64,000 nucleotides of DNA, from the NCBI RefSeq assembly GCF_018885305.1, contig NZ_CP076544.1, positions 1,736,001-1,800,000 on the forward strand, written 5' to 3'. Below the pieces are notes generated by a model. It searched no databases. It worked only from the letters and a program-made list of their open reading frames with translations, and was not told where the DNA came from. Source of the stretch: Curtobacterium sp. L6-1 (GTDB lineage: Bacteria > Actinomycetota > Actinomycetes > Actinomycetales > Microbacteriaceae). Shown here piece after piece: positions 20,435 through 28,704 of this stretch (within the stretch, counting starts at the first letter, position 1; each line of letters starts with the position of its first letter). The translations under genes and the position numbers were made by a program.

Positions 20435-22138
20435 TCACGTCGCGATCGCCTCTGCCCACCAGCGGTGGTCGGCGAGCACCAGGTACCACGCACGTCCGTC
20501 GTCGTCGACGAGCTGCAGTCGGTGCAGCCGTCGACCGCCCGACTCCCACCACCGCACGACGAGCGGCCAGGGACCGGCCCACGCGGTGACCGGTGCGAAC
20601 CGGCCACCGCGGTCGCCGTCGGACCGGAACCGCTCGGGTTCCCCGGTCAGCGTGCCGCGCTCGTCGACGTCCACGGAGCCGCCGTCGGCTGCGACGACGT
20701 CCACCGGTCGGGGCCGCTCGAGCACCGTCGCCGGCGGCGGCCCGGGCAGCCTGCCCGGCCACGGACGGTCGCGGACCACCGCGAGGGCGCGCTCGCCGCC
20801 CACGGGCGCGTCGCCCCACGGGACGAGCACCGTGCGTTCGGCGAGCGTGCGGCCGCCCCCGATCCGGGGCGTGACGACCCCGTCGTGTCCGACCATGCCC
20901 TGTACGCGGGCCAGGCCGTGGTGCACCCGCTCGTCCGGGCCGGAGCCCCAGAGCCCGCGTTCGTGGTTCGCGAGGTCGTCCACGGCGACGGGCTCGAGCA
21001 GGACCGAGGTCACCGGCGCCTCGAGCCCGGTCGGGTCGACCCCGCCCGCGAGTTGCCACCGCACCCGGTCGACCACGTCGGCGGCGTCGAACCACCGCGG
21101 GTGCGCCCACACCCGTTCGAGCAGGATGTCCCGCTCGTCGACGATGCCCACGCGGATCGTCGTCGCGACGAGCCCGGCTGCCCGGAGCTTCGCCGCGAAG
21201 TCGTCGGCGGACCGGCGGAAGGCGAACGCGATCTGGTCGGCCCGGTCGAGCGCTGGTTCGAACGAGGCCAGGACCTCGAGGTCGGGCGGGACCTCGCGCG
21301 CGGAGACCTCCCGCGGGTCACGACCGCCGGCGAGCCGGTGCAGGAAGGCCCCGGGCAGCCCGAACCGGTCGCGCACCTGTTCGTCGGTGAGCGCGGCGAA
21401 GTCCCCCAGGGTCGCGATGCCGAGTCGGCCGAGCACCATCGCGAGGTCGGGGTCGCCGAGCACACCGAGCGGCAGCGGGGCGAGGAACTCCGCCGAGCCG
21501 CCGACCGGCACCATCCGGACACGTTCACCGGGGCGCCGCGGACGTGCCCGGGCGGCCTGTTCCGCGGCGAACGGGGTGTCCGCCACCCCCGCTCGGACCC
21601 CCGGCGCACCGTGGTCGGCAGCGATGCCCGCGAGGACGGTCGCCGCTGCCCGTTCGCCACCGTGGTACCGCGCCGGGCCACGGGCACGCAGCGCGATCGT
21701 GCCGGGCCGCAGGACCTCGACCCCGGGTGCTGCCGTCTCGATCGCACGGATCACCGGTTCGAAGGCACGGTGGTCGAGCGCGTCGTCGTAGGGCTGCGTG
21801 ACGAGGTCGGTGCAGCGCGCCTGGGCCTCCCGCAGACGCAGCCCCCGGACCACCCCGACCTGCCGGGCCGAGGCGGAGCTCGCGAAGACCAGGCCCTTGG
21901 CGATGAGGGCGAAGGGCTGCTCCGGCGGTGCGCCGGCGGCACGGGCAGCCGCGATGACGGGCCAGTCCGGGCACCAGAGGACGATCGTGCGGGTGGGTGG
22001 CGGTTCCGGCAGCCCGGCACCACGGCTGAGCGCGTCGGCGCGGACGGCACCCGCCCCCGGCAGGCCGACACCCGGCAGGCCGACCCCTGCACCGCCCCGG
22101 GGTGCGGTGGCCAGGCCCCGGCGTCCGCGCGGGCTCAC
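20435..22138 (-). CDS. imuB: ImuB, Y-family polymerase-like mutasome subunit
   Basis: A 567-residue protein related to Y-family polymerases. The thumb/HhH region LGRLGIATLGDFAALTDEQVRDRFG and a little-finger-like part are visible. The position of the SxDE catalytic acids reads PGTIALRARGPARYHGG, so the metal-binding acids are absent, as in other ImuB proteins, which act as non-catalytic adaptors. ImuB links ImuA, DnaE2 and the beta clamp. The probable clamp-binding site reads ERGLWG and lacks the usual Gln. GTG 22138 overlaps the imuA stop by four bases (GTGA), which fixes the start and implies coupled translation. A Gly/Pro/Leu-rich segment follows the start before the conserved TIVLWCPDWPVIAAARA block. 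Confidence 0.9.
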   Translation of the reverse strand: MSPRGRRGLATAPRGGAGVGLPGVGLPGAGAVRADALSRGAGLPEPPPTRTIVLWCPDWPVIAAARAAGAPPEQPFALIAKGLVFASSASARQVGVVRGLRLREAQARCTDLVTQPYDDALDHRAFEPVIRAIETAAPGVEVLRPGTIALRARGPARYHGGERAAATVLAGIAADHGAPGVRAGVADTPFAAEQAARARPRRPGERVRMVPVGGSAEFLAPLPLGVLGDPDLAMVLGRLGIATLGDFAALTDEQVRDRFGLPGAFLHRLAGGRDPREVSAREVPPDLEVLASFEPALDRADQIAFAFRRSADDFAAKLRAAGLVATTIRVGIVDERDILLERVWAHPRWFDAADVVDRVRWQLAGGVDPTGLEAPVTSVLLEPVAVDDLANHERGLWGSGPDERVHHGLARVQGMVGHDGVVTPRIGGGRTLAERTVLVPWGDAPVGGERALAVVRDRPWPGRLPGPPPATVLERPRPVDVVAADGGSVDVDERGTLTGEPERFRSDGDRGGRFAPVTAWAGPWPLVVRWWESGGRRLHRLQLVDDDGRAWYLVLADHRWWAEAIAT

Positions 22139-22965
22139 GACGCCACCGCCACGGGACGCAGGACCCGCGTGTCGGCCGGCACCACGGCCGCCGTCGGGAC
22201 GACCGCGCGGACCGAGCCGTCGGCGGCCGGCAGCAGCAGCTCGGTGCTCGTCGGACGCACGGCTCCTGCCCGGCCCGACGCCGTGACGGTCGCCCGACGT
22301 TCGGCGAGGTACCCGTGTCCGTGGCCGATCCCGGTCCAGTGCGACTCGGTGACCCGCAGGGTGACGTCGGCACCCGGCCACGACCCGAGTGCGACGAGGG
22401 CTGCCCCGCGCTGCCGGAGCCGAGCGGAGAGCCGTGCGACGTCACCGGGGACCACGCGGCCGAGCGGCCGGGTCAGGACGATCTGTGCGACGTCGGCCAG
22501 CGCCGCGGTCACCGCGAGCCACTGGTCGCCCGGGTCCGGCACGAGCACGAGCCGTTCGAGGTCGATGCCGGCCGCGGCCGCGGCTTCGACCCCGAAGGAC
22601 GGCACCCCGACGACCGCGCACCACGACCCGGCGGCCGAGGCGGCCTGCAGCATGGTCTGGGCGAGCAGCACCGACTCGGGCACGGAGTAGGTGCCCCCGG
22701 CGCGGATGGCACCACCCGGCAGCAGCGGCACGAGGGCGTCGGCGGTGGGCAGTCCCTCGGTGTCCACCCGGGTCGACTCCATGTCGGCCACCCGCGAGCG
22801 GAGCGAGGTGATCCGGTCGAGCGCGGCCCGAGCCGCGGAGACGTGGTCGGACGCCCGCGCTCCCCCGTCACCGCGCCCAGCACCGTTCCGCCCGGTGCGC
22901 TCTCGGTCGCCGCGTCCGCGGTCCCCACGCTCACCGGGCGACCGGAGTGCCGTCGCCGTCTGCAT
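22135..22965 (-). CDS. imuA: ImuA, RecA/SulA-like mutasome accessory protein
   Basis: A 276-residue protein with a RecA-like core. Blocks include LVPLLPGGAIRAGGTYSVPESVLLAQ, WCAVVGVPSFG, LVLVPDPGDQWLAVTAALAD and VARLSARLRQRGAALVALG. It is a subunit of the ImuA-ImuB-DnaE2 mutasome. Residues 1-45 are charged and probably disordered. ATG 22965 is preferred: an upstream in-frame ATG at 23013 would place the first LexA box inside the gene. From 22965 the promoter model predicts a leaderless or nearly leaderless message. It is the first gene of the cassette. The GTGA overlap with imuB and 13-bp spacing to dnaE2 show a single transcript. Confidence 0.87.
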   Translation of the reverse strand: MQTATALRSPGERGDRGRGDRERTGRNGAGRGDGGARASDHVSAARAALDRITSLRSRVADMESTRVDTEGLPTADALVPLLPGGAIRAGGTYSVPESVLLAQTMLQAASAAGSWCAVVGVPSFGVEAAAAAGIDLERLVLVPDPGDQWLAVTAALADVAQIVLTRPLGRVVPGDVARLSARLRQRGAALVALGSWPGADVTLRVTESHWTGIGHGHGYLAERRATVTASGRAGAVRPTSTELLLPAADGSVRAVVPTAAVVPADTRVLRPVAVAS

Positions 22966-22971
22966 TCCCTC

Positions 22972-23000
22972 ATGTTCGAACATGTGTTCGATGATGTCAA
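22972..23000 (-). promoter_or_regulatory. imuA promoter (TTGACA-N17-GAACAT)
   Basis: On the minus strand a consensus -35 TTGACA (22995-23000) is separated by 17 bp from GAACAT (22972-22977) as the -10. The predicted start point falls at or within a base or two of the imuA ATG at 22965, so the message would be leaderless. A LexA box fills the spacer. Confidence 0.6.
22976..22991. promoter_or_regulatory. LexA (SOS) box 1
   Basis: The sequence TCGAAC-ATGT-GTTCGA is an exact match to the actinobacterial SOS box TCGAAC-N4-GTTCGA. It lies between the predicted -35 and -10 of imuA, where bound LexA would block RNA polymerase. Confidence 0.92.
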
Positions 23001-23028
23001 CCGGCACCGACATCCGGTGGACAACCGG

Positions 23029-23044
23029 TCGAACACCCGTTCGA
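23029..23044. promoter_or_regulatory. LexA (SOS) box 2
   Basis: A second exact SOS box, TCGAAC-ACCC-GTTCGA, 53 bp further upstream of imuA and 24 bp after the pabB stop. The two boxes are in the 102-bp gap between pabB and imuA, so they separate the mutasome from pabB transcription. Confidence 0.9.
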
Positions 23045-23067
23045 GCACCGTCGGAAGATGCCGAGCC

Positions 23068-24624
23068 CTACCAGCGCGCGGCAGCCCCGACGCCACCGAG
23101 CACCGACACCGTCTTCGTCTCGACCTCGTCGGCCTCGTCCGCGGCGGTGGACGACCACGTGACCGCGCCGCCTGCTCCGAGCGACCGCCGTCGGACGGAG
23201 CCGTCGGGGTGCAGGACCGTCACCAGTGTCCGGATGGCCACCGACAGATCGACCGTCCCGCTCGCCGAGAAGTACCCGATCGCCCCGGAGTACACCCCGC
23301 GCGGCGCCCCCTCCAGCCGGTCCGCGATCGCCGTCCCGCTGGGCTTCGGCGCGCCGGTCATCGACCCCGGCGGGAACGCCGCCCTAACGGCCTCGACCCG
23401 CGAGGTCCCCGCCGCCAGCACCCCGGTCACCGTCGACACCATCTGGTGCACGCTCGCGTAGGTCTCGACGTCGCAGAGCCGCTCGACCCGCACGGACCCC
23501 GGTCGGGCCGTCCGTTGCAGGTCGTTCCGGAGCAGGTCCACGATCATCACGTTCTCGGCCCGGTCCTTCTCGCTCGACGCGAGCTCCGCGCGTGTCGCGA
23601 GGTCCGCCTCCGGGTCGGACCGCCGCGGCCGCGTGCCCTTGATCGGTTCGGCCGACACCCGCCCGTCGGCGTCGATCCGCAGGAACCGTTCGGGCGACCG
23701 GCTGGCGATCCGCAGGTCGCCCGTCCGCAGGTAGGCCCCGAAGGGCACCGGGTCCGACCCGCGCAACCGCAGGTACTCGGCCAGGTGCGGGTCGCTGTCG
23801 GCGTCCGCCGGCGCGTCCGGCACCGCGAACGCGGTCGTCAGGCACACCTGGAACGCGTTGCCCTCGCGGATCTCGTCGCGACACGCCTCCACGGCGCGCT
23901 CGTAGGCGGCGCGGGTGACGCGACCACGGGCCTCCAGGACCGGACCGGTCCGCTGCTGCCGCTCCGGGACGGCCGGGAGGCCCGTGCGGACGTCCGCCAC
24001 GTCGTCCTGCGTCACCGGGACGCGCAGCCGGGCCAGCCACGCCCGGTTCAGTGCCGACGCGGCGGGCTCGTCGTCGTCGACCAGCGCCACCGCCCACGCG
24101 TGCCCGTCGCCGCGCACCAGGACGGCCCGGTCCACGAAGCGGAGGTCGGCGTCGGCGTGCCCGTCGGCGGTGCGGTCGGGTCCGTCGACCTCGCGTCCGA
24201 GCTCGTAGCCGAGGAACCCCACCCACCCGAGCGCGAACCCGCAGCCGGCGACCGGTTCCACGAGCGGCGGCGTCCGACGCACCAGGTCGTCGAGGACGGC
24301 GAAGGCTGGACGATCCCCGGACCACGACGGGCCGAACCAGCGCCGGGCCGGCGTCGCCACGTCGAGCCGGGCGACCCGGTCCCGGTGGTGGAACCGCGCC
24401 GCGAACGGCCCGTCGCTGACCGCCAGCACGGACCACCTCGCCCGCTCGGCGGCTGCAGCCGGGGATCCCGCCGGCAGTGCCGAGTCGAACCAGACCAGGT
24501 CGGCCGGGGTGTGCTGCGCGAGCACGGCGAGGTCGACCGGGCCGTCGAGCGCACGGGTCTCGAGCCGGACCGACGAGGCGTCGGCCCGGTCCGGCCCGGT
24601 GGTCAGACCGCCGAGATCGTCCAT
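23068..24624 (-). CDS. pabB: aminodeoxychorismate synthase component I
   Basis: A 518-residue chorismate-binding enzyme. The core motif PIKGTRPRRSDPEAD carries the Lys that distinguishes PabB from anthranilate synthase (PIAGT). Other signatures are ASRSPERFLRIDADGRVSAE, LASSEKDRAENVMIVDLLRNDL and FPPGSMTGAPK. It turns chorismate plus ammonia into aminodeoxychorismate for p-aminobenzoate and folate. The N-terminal 190 residues are more variable but include GFLGYELGREVD. No PabA glutaminase domain is fused, and none is encoded nearby. ATG 24624 overlaps the upstream epimerase gene by 22 bp. The PabC-like lyase is at 1866-2756. The imuA operon follows with its own SOS promoter. Confidence 0.92.
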   Translation of the reverse strand: MDDLGGLTTGPDRADASSVRLETRALDGPVDLAVLAQHTPADLVWFDSALPAGSPAAAAERARWSVLAVSDGPFAARFHHRDRVARLDVATPARRWFGPSWSGDRPAFAVLDDLVRRTPPLVEPVAGCGFALGWVGFLGYELGREVDGPDRTADGHADADLRFVDRAVLVRGDGHAWAVALVDDDEPAASALNRAWLARLRVPVTQDDVADVRTGLPAVPERQQRTGPVLEARGRVTRAAYERAVEACRDEIREGNAFQVCLTTAFAVPDAPADADSDPHLAEYLRLRGSDPVPFGAYLRTGDLRIASRSPERFLRIDADGRVSAEPIKGTRPRRSDPEADLATRAELASSEKDRAENVMIVDLLRNDLQRTARPGSVRVERLCDVETYASVHQMVSTVTGVLAAGTSRVEAVRAAFPPGSMTGAPKPSGTAIADRLEGAPRGVYSGAIGYFSASGTVDLSVAIRTLVTVLHPDGSVRRRSLGAGGAVTWSSTAADEADEVETKTVSVLGGVGAAARW

Positions 24625-25541
24625 GCTGCGGCGTGCGCGGCGCCCGGCTCGAGCACGACGAGGCCCGCGTCGACGTCGGCCGCGAAGGCGTCGGCGTTGA
24701 AGGCGTTCGGCGCGCAGGTCATCGGCTCGACGGCCAGTCCGGCGCGGTGGTACCCGGGTACGACGTGGTCGGCGGTGTGCACCTGGGCCCAGCCGCAGTC
24801 CGTGCCGAACGCGACGCTGACGCCGTGTCCGTCGGCCGCGGTGACGGTGATGACGGCGGTGCCCGCGGCGTCGCGGTCGAAGCCGGTGAAGGCGTGGTCG
24901 ATGAACCGCGTGCCGACAGGCGTCGGGGTGCGGAGGTCGAACTCGTCGTGCACGGGCACCAGCTCGGTCGGGACGAGACGGTCCTCGGTGACCTCGAGCA
25001 CCTCGGCCGCGGGCAGGGTCAGCGTCCAGTCGTCGACGGTCCCGGCGCCCGCGACGAGGTACGGGTGCGGTCCGGCGCCCCACGGTGCCCGGTCGTCGCC
25101 GGTGTTCGTGCCCGTGACGGTCGTGTGCAGGCCGTCGGCGTCCAAGCGGTACTCGACGCGCACCTCGACCCGGTACGGGTAGCCCTCCTGGGGCTGCACG
25201 GTGGTCGCGAGCAGGACCCGGTCGGCGTCGTGCTCGAGGACGGCGAACTCGGTCCACGCCACGAGCCCGTGCAGCGCGTGCGAGCGCTTCGGCTCGGTGA
25301 GCGCGAGCTCGTGGTCGACGCCGCCGAACGAGTAGCGGCCGTTGACGACGCGGTTCGGCCAGGGCGCGAGGACGGCACCGCGGAAGACCGGGCGCACCTC
25401 GTCGGCGTCGAACGTGGTGACGAGGTCACGGCCGTCGTGGCGGAGCGCACGCAGGGTGGCGCCGACGCTCGCGACGTCCGCCGTGTAGCCGTGGGCGGCG
25501 ATCGACGACTGTGATCCGGACCGGGGGGCTGCGCTGCTCAT
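24603..25541 (-). CDS. aldose 1-epimerase family protein (galactose mutarotase-like)
   Basis: A 312-residue beta-sandwich enzyme. Key motifs are the substrate-contacting Arg/His region PWPNRVVNGRY and HALHGLVAWTEF, the catalytic His in APWGAGPHPYLV and the catalytic Glu in LAVEPMTC. It should interconvert alpha and beta anomers of free aldoses in the cytoplasm. These features match the GalM-like group found in actinobacteria; the exact sugar is unknown. ATG 25541 (MSSAAPRSGSQ) is preferred to 25580, which would sit closer to the tRNA terminator and add basic residues not expected in the fold. The 3' end overlaps pabB by 22 bp, so translation is likely coupled. Confidence 0.85.
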   Translation of the reverse strand: MSSAAPRSGSQSSIAAHGYTADVASVGATLRALRHDGRDLVTTFDADEVRPVFRGAVLAPWPNRVVNGRYSFGGVDHELALTEPKRSHALHGLVAWTEFAVLEHDADRVLLATTVQPQEGYPYRVEVRVEYRLDADGLHTTVTGTNTGDDRAPWGAGPHPYLVAGAGTVDDWTLTLPAAEVLEVTEDRLVPTELVPVHDEFDLRTPTPVGTRFIDHAFTGFDRDAAGTAVITVTAADGHGVSVAFGTDCGWAQVHTADHVVPGYHRAGLAVEPMTCAPNAFNADAFAADVDAGLVVLEPGAAHAAAWTISAV

Positions 25542-25632
25542 GCGGCCAGCGTATCGGCCACCCGCGGCACGCATCGGCACGAGCGGAACGGGCTACGTGG
25601 ACGGGCTGCAGGAACGGACTGCGGGAACGGGA

Positions 25633-25665
25633 GAAGCCCCGCTGCTCGGAGAGCAACGGGGCTTC
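25633..25665 (-). terminator. hairpin terminator after tRNA-Ala
   Basis: GAAGCCCCG and CGGGGCTTC pair, extended by an inner TGCTC/GAGCA stem around GGA. It begins 5 bp beyond the 3' end of the tRNA on the minus strand, so it should end the tRNA transcript. Confidence 0.75.
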
Positions 25666-25670
25666 GTGGG

Positions 25671-25743
25671 TGGATCTGAGGGGACTCGAACCCCTGACCC
25701 CCTGCATGCCATGCAGGTGCGCTACCAGCTGCGCCACAGACCC
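25671..25743 (-). tRNA. tRNA-Ala (anticodon GGC)
   Basis: The minus strand reads as a complete 73-nt cloverleaf. The acceptor stem GGGTCTG pairs with CAGATCC (one G-U), the T arm is GGGGTTCGAGTCCCC, and the anticodon stem CCTGC/GCAGG holds the loop ATGGCAT with anticodon GGC. The discriminator base is A. CCA is not encoded. It decodes GCC, the most used alanine codon in this G+C-rich DNA. It lies at the end of the minus-strand gene series that begins at rplU. Confidence 0.95.
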
Positions 25744-25771
25744 AGACTGACGAAGAGAGCCAGTCGGTGTT

Positions 25772-25789
25772 CCTCCGGTTCCCCGGAGG
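25772..25789 (-). terminator. short hairpin after rsfS
   Basis: CCTCCGG and CCGGAGG pair around a 4-nt loop, 70 bp after the rsfS stop and 29 bp before the tRNA on the minus strand. It may end the rsfS transcript or be a processing site ahead of the tRNA. Confidence 0.45.
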
Positions 25790-25859
25790 CACCAGTACAG
25801 CGTACACCACGCGAACACCGGGTGACGAAATCGTCGCCGCCACCCGGGCGCGTCGCGGG

Positions 25860-26252
25860 TCAGGCGGAGTGTTCCGCTGCCTGCGCCTGGTCGACCGGCA
25901 GGTCGAGCGGGATGACCGGGCAGTCCGACCAGAGGCGCTCGAGGGAGTAGTACTGCCGCTCTTCCTCGTGGAAGACGTGCACGACGATGTCACCGAAGTC
26001 GATGAGCGCCCAACGGCCCTCGCTGCGCCCTTCGCGACGGAGCGGCTTGGCGCCGGCCTCGAGCAGGCGGTCCTCGATCTCGTCGGCGATGGCGAGCACG
26101 TTGCGCTCGTTCCGACCGGTGGCGAGGAGGAAGACGTCGGTGAGCTGGAGCGGTCGGGTGACGTCGAGGGCGACGAGGTCCTCGGCCTGCTTGGCGTCGG
26201 CCGCTTGAGCGGCGATCTGCACGAGTTCGAGTGCGCGAGCGGAGGCGGTCAC
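25860..26252 (-). CDS. rsfS: ribosome silencing factor RsfS
   Basis: A 130-residue protein of the RsfS/Iojap family. It has the typical KQAEDLVALDVTRPLQLTDVFLLATG opening (here read in shorter pieces: AEDLVALDV, DVFLLATGRNERNV), the RREGRSEGRWALIDFGDIVVHVF core and the EEERQYYSLERLW end. RsfS binds ribosomal protein L14 and blocks joining of 30S and 50S subunits when nutrients are short. Length is normal. It lies downstream of nadD with one unknown gene between, a common actinobacterial arrangement. ATG 26252 matches the family start. Confidence 0.93.
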   Translation of the reverse strand: MTASARALELVQIAAQAADAKQAEDLVALDVTRPLQLTDVFLLATGRNERNVLAIADEIEDRLLEAGAKPLRREGRSEGRWALIDFGDIVVHVFHEEERQYYSLERLWSDCPVIPLDLPVDQAQAAEHSA

Positions 26253-26397
26253 GGATTCCTTCCGGTGGTCACCACGACGGGGCGTCGCGGTGGTGCGTGT
26301 GGGTCACGATCATAGGTCAGGGCGCCGACACCGGCCATGCCCCGGAACGCCGGGAGGCCCGCACACCGTGCGCGGGCCGCCACCGACGGACGTCGGG

Positions 26398-27855
26398 TCA
26401 GGACCCGAAGGCGTTGGTGGCGACGAGTGCGACGACGATCACACCGGCGGCGACGACACCGACGGCACTCGCCGCGACGGCGAGCACGACCGGGGTCTTC
26501 GAGTCCTTGGGCTTCGCAGCGGCCAGGACGACCTGACGCGTCGACGTGTGGCTCGACACCGCACGGCTGGCCCGCACGGGGCTGGCGTCCGTCTCGGGCT
26601 GCTCGTCCTGCTGGTCGAGCAACCGGTCGACGTCCGCTCCGTCGATCGGCCGGTGCGACCCGGTCGAGGACAGCGAGGACGGCAGGTCGATCGAGCCGGT
26701 CAGGATGACCTCGCCGGTGGCGTTGAGCGCACCGGTGGGGTCGGCCAGGGCCGAGTTCGGCAGGATGATCGCGTTGGAACGGGCTTCTGCGACGCGGCGC
26801 GTGCCGGTCTCCTCGTCGTGGACCTCGGCGTCGTTCGAGTCGTGCGCGAAGGTCGACCAGTGTCCGGCGGGGGCGTCGAAGGCCGTCGTGACGGGCTTCG
26901 GTTCGCGCGCGGTGTCGGACGACGAGGGCGCCGCCGCCGACCCCGGGCGTGCTGCCGAGCCGGGGCGGGACACCGGGGCGTCGGCGGGCACGACGGGGAT
27001 CGGGACCTCGTTCGTGTCGTCGTCGTCGAGGTCGAGCGGGAAGACGCCGGGCGCGGCGGCCGGGAGCGTGCCGGCCGCGGTCGGGACGACGTCGTCGATC
27101 CCGTCGACCTCGTCGTCGTCCTGCGCGAGCTCGTCCGGGTCCGCGTCGTGCGGCGCCCAGGTCGTGCGGTGGGCGCGCGGTTCCTCGGCGTGGGCGGCGG
27201 CTTCCTCGAGGGGCTCGATCGCGTCGGGCGACCCGTCGGCGGCGGTGGCCTGCTCGACGGCCGCGGGCTCGAGGTGCGAGACCTCGGGGTTCGGGTCCTG
27301 CCAGTTCGACGACTCGCCGTCCTGGGCAGCGGTGGTGTCGGCGGCCGTGTCGTCCTGCGCGTCACCCGTGGCGTCGTCCGCGTTCGGGTCGTCGGCGGTA
27401 CCGGATGCCGCGGTCTCGGCCGGGGTCGGCAGCGAGGGCACGCGCGCGTCGGGAGCCGGAGCAGCCGGGTCCGTCAGGGTGCCGAGGACATCCTGGACGG
27501 TGCGGTCCGAGGAGTGCGGCGTCGGGTTCTGCAGCGGGACCGGACGGCCGCCCTGCTCCTGCGCCTCGCGGAGCAGCCGCAACTGCCGACGGGACATCCC
27601 GCCGGTGCCGGGCACGATCTCGGTGGCGGAGGCCGGGGGCAGGTCGGGGACACCGGCGGAACGCGGTGCCGCGGACTGGGCAGCGGCGGCCGAGCCGGGC
27701 GCGACGTGCGAACCGGGCCGACGACGGGCCTCCGGAGCGCTCGGGGCGACGACGGAGGGCGGCGGCGTGGCGGGCTGGGCACCGCCTGAGGCGGCGCGCT
27801 CGCGCTCGCGCATCTGGCGCCGTGACAACGGCGGCTGCGCGTCGGACGAACTCAT
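26398..27855 (-). CDS. large disordered protein with one C-terminal membrane helix
   Basis: A 485-residue protein rich in Ala, Pro, Asp, Glu, Thr and Ser. The N-terminus contains [13 protein letters not shown], and a related segment [15 protein letters not shown] appears near residue 100, suggesting a repeated basic helix. The middle 300 residues are acidic and probably unstructured. One hydrophobic helix lies near the C-terminus ([23 protein letters not shown]), followed by only five residues, so most of the protein should be cytoplasmic if the tail is outside. ATG 27855 overlaps the nadD stop (ATGA), so its translation is coupled to nadD; rsfS follows 145 bp after its stop. The function is unknown. 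Confidence 0.7.
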   Translation of the reverse strand: MSSSDAQPPLSRRQMRERERAASGGAQPATPPPSVVAPSAPEARRRPGSHVAPGSAAAAQSAAPRSAGVPDLPPASATEIVPGTGGMSRRQLRLLREAQEQGGRPVPLQNPTPHSSDRTVQDVLGTLTDPAAPAPDARVPSLPTPAETAASGTADDPNADDATGDAQDDTAADTTAAQDGESSNWQDPNPEVSHLEPAAVEQATAADGSPDAIEPLEEAAAHAEEPRAHRTTWAPHDADPDELAQDDDEVDGIDDVVPTAAGTLPAAAPGVFPLDLDDDDTNEVPIPVVPADAPVSRPGSAARPGSAAAPSSSDTAREPKPVTTAFDAPAGHWSTFAHDSNDAEVHDEETGTRRVAEARSNAIILPNSALADPTGALNATGEVILTGSIDLPSSLSSTGSHRPIDGADVDRLLDQQDEQPETDASPVRASRAVSSHTSTRQVVLAAAKPKDSKTPVVLAVAASAVGVVAAGVIVVALVATNAFGS

Positions 27856-28451
27856 GCAACGCTCCGATACAGATGGTGCTTCGAGATGTACTGGACGACG
27901 CCGTCCGGAACGAGGTACCAGACGGGGAACCCGCTTCTCACCCGGTCGCGGCAATCGGTCGAGGATATCGCCAGCGCGGGGACCTCGAGAACACTAACGT
28001 CCCGTTCTGGGAGTCCGGTGATGCTCAGCTGGTGACCGGGGCGGGTCACGGCGACGAAGTGCGCCAGGTCCCAGAGCCCGTCGTGGTCCTTCCAGTCGAC
28101 GATCTGCTGGACCGCGTCGGCTCCGGAGATGAACACGAGCTGCGCGTCGGGCCGCTGTTCGCGCAGGTCCCGCAGCGTGTCGACGGTGTAGGTCGGCCCC
28201 GGACGGTCGATGTCCACGCGGCTGACCGTGAACATCGGGTTCGACGCGGTCGCGATCACCGTCATGAGGTACCGGTGTTCGGCGTCGGTGACGTCCGACT
28301 TCATGTACGGCTGGCCGGTCGGGACGAAGACGACCTCGTCGAGGTCGAAGTGCTTCGCGACCTCGGAAGCCGCCACGAGGTGTCCGTGGTGGATCGGGTC
28401 GAACGTCCCGCCCATCACCCCGATGCGCGGTCGACCCGTGCTCTCGAGCAT
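27852..28451 (-). CDS. nadD: nicotinate-nucleotide adenylyltransferase
   Basis: A 199-residue nucleotidyltransferase. The motif [12 protein letters not shown] near the N-terminus and [13 protein letters not shown] near the C-terminus are the two ATP-binding signatures of NadD; the second normally reads ISST-x-IR. It adenylates nicotinate mononucleotide in NAD synthesis. The length is typical. ATG 28451 ([15 protein letters not shown]) is chosen because the fold starts right after it. The gene lies in the obg-proB-proA cluster, and its stop overlaps the start of the next gene by four bases. Confidence 0.94.
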   Translation of the reverse strand: MLESTGRPRIGVMGGTFDPIHHGHLVAASEVAKHFDLDEVVFVPTGQPYMKSDVTDAEHRYLMTVIATASNPMFTVSRVDIDRPGPTYTVDTLRDLREQRPDAQLVFISGADAVQQIVDWKDHDGLWDLAHFVAVTRPGHQLSITGLPERDVSVLEVPALAISSTDCRDRVRSGFPVWYLVPDGVVQYISKHHLYRSVA

Positions 28452-28462
28452 CGGGGGACGGA

Positions 28463-28663
28463 TCAGATCTTCGAGTGGCCGAACTCGTCCACGCCGGTCT
28501 CGTGCTGCCGCGTGGCCTGGAACTTGTGCGAGTGACGGTAGGCGACGTCGCGGAAGCTCCACGTGACGAAGCCCAGGAAGGTGAAGAAGCAGGCGGCGAC
28601 GACCGGGTAGACGATCGCGGGGACGCCACCGGCGTGCTCGGCGGCCTCAGCGAGGATGTACAT
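28463..28663 (-). CDS. small conserved-type membrane protein, 66 aa
   Basis: A 66-residue protein with one membrane helix ([22 protein letters not shown]), a short outside N-terminus ([13 protein letters not shown]) and a polar, His-rich cytoplasmic C-terminus ([16 protein letters not shown]). Such short proteins are regularly found between proA and nadD in this family, but I know no function. It starts 42 bp after the proA stop and ends 11 bp before nadD, so it is part of the operon. The start ATG 28663 has GGAG about 12 bases upstream. Confidence 0.7.
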   Translation of the reverse strand: MYILAEAAEHAGGVPAIVYPVVAACFFTFLGFVTWSFRDVAYRHSHKFQATRQHETGVDEFGHSKI

Positions 28664-28704
28664 CTGGCAGTGCTCCGATCGGTCGAGGAAGACTCCGGAC
28701 CATC

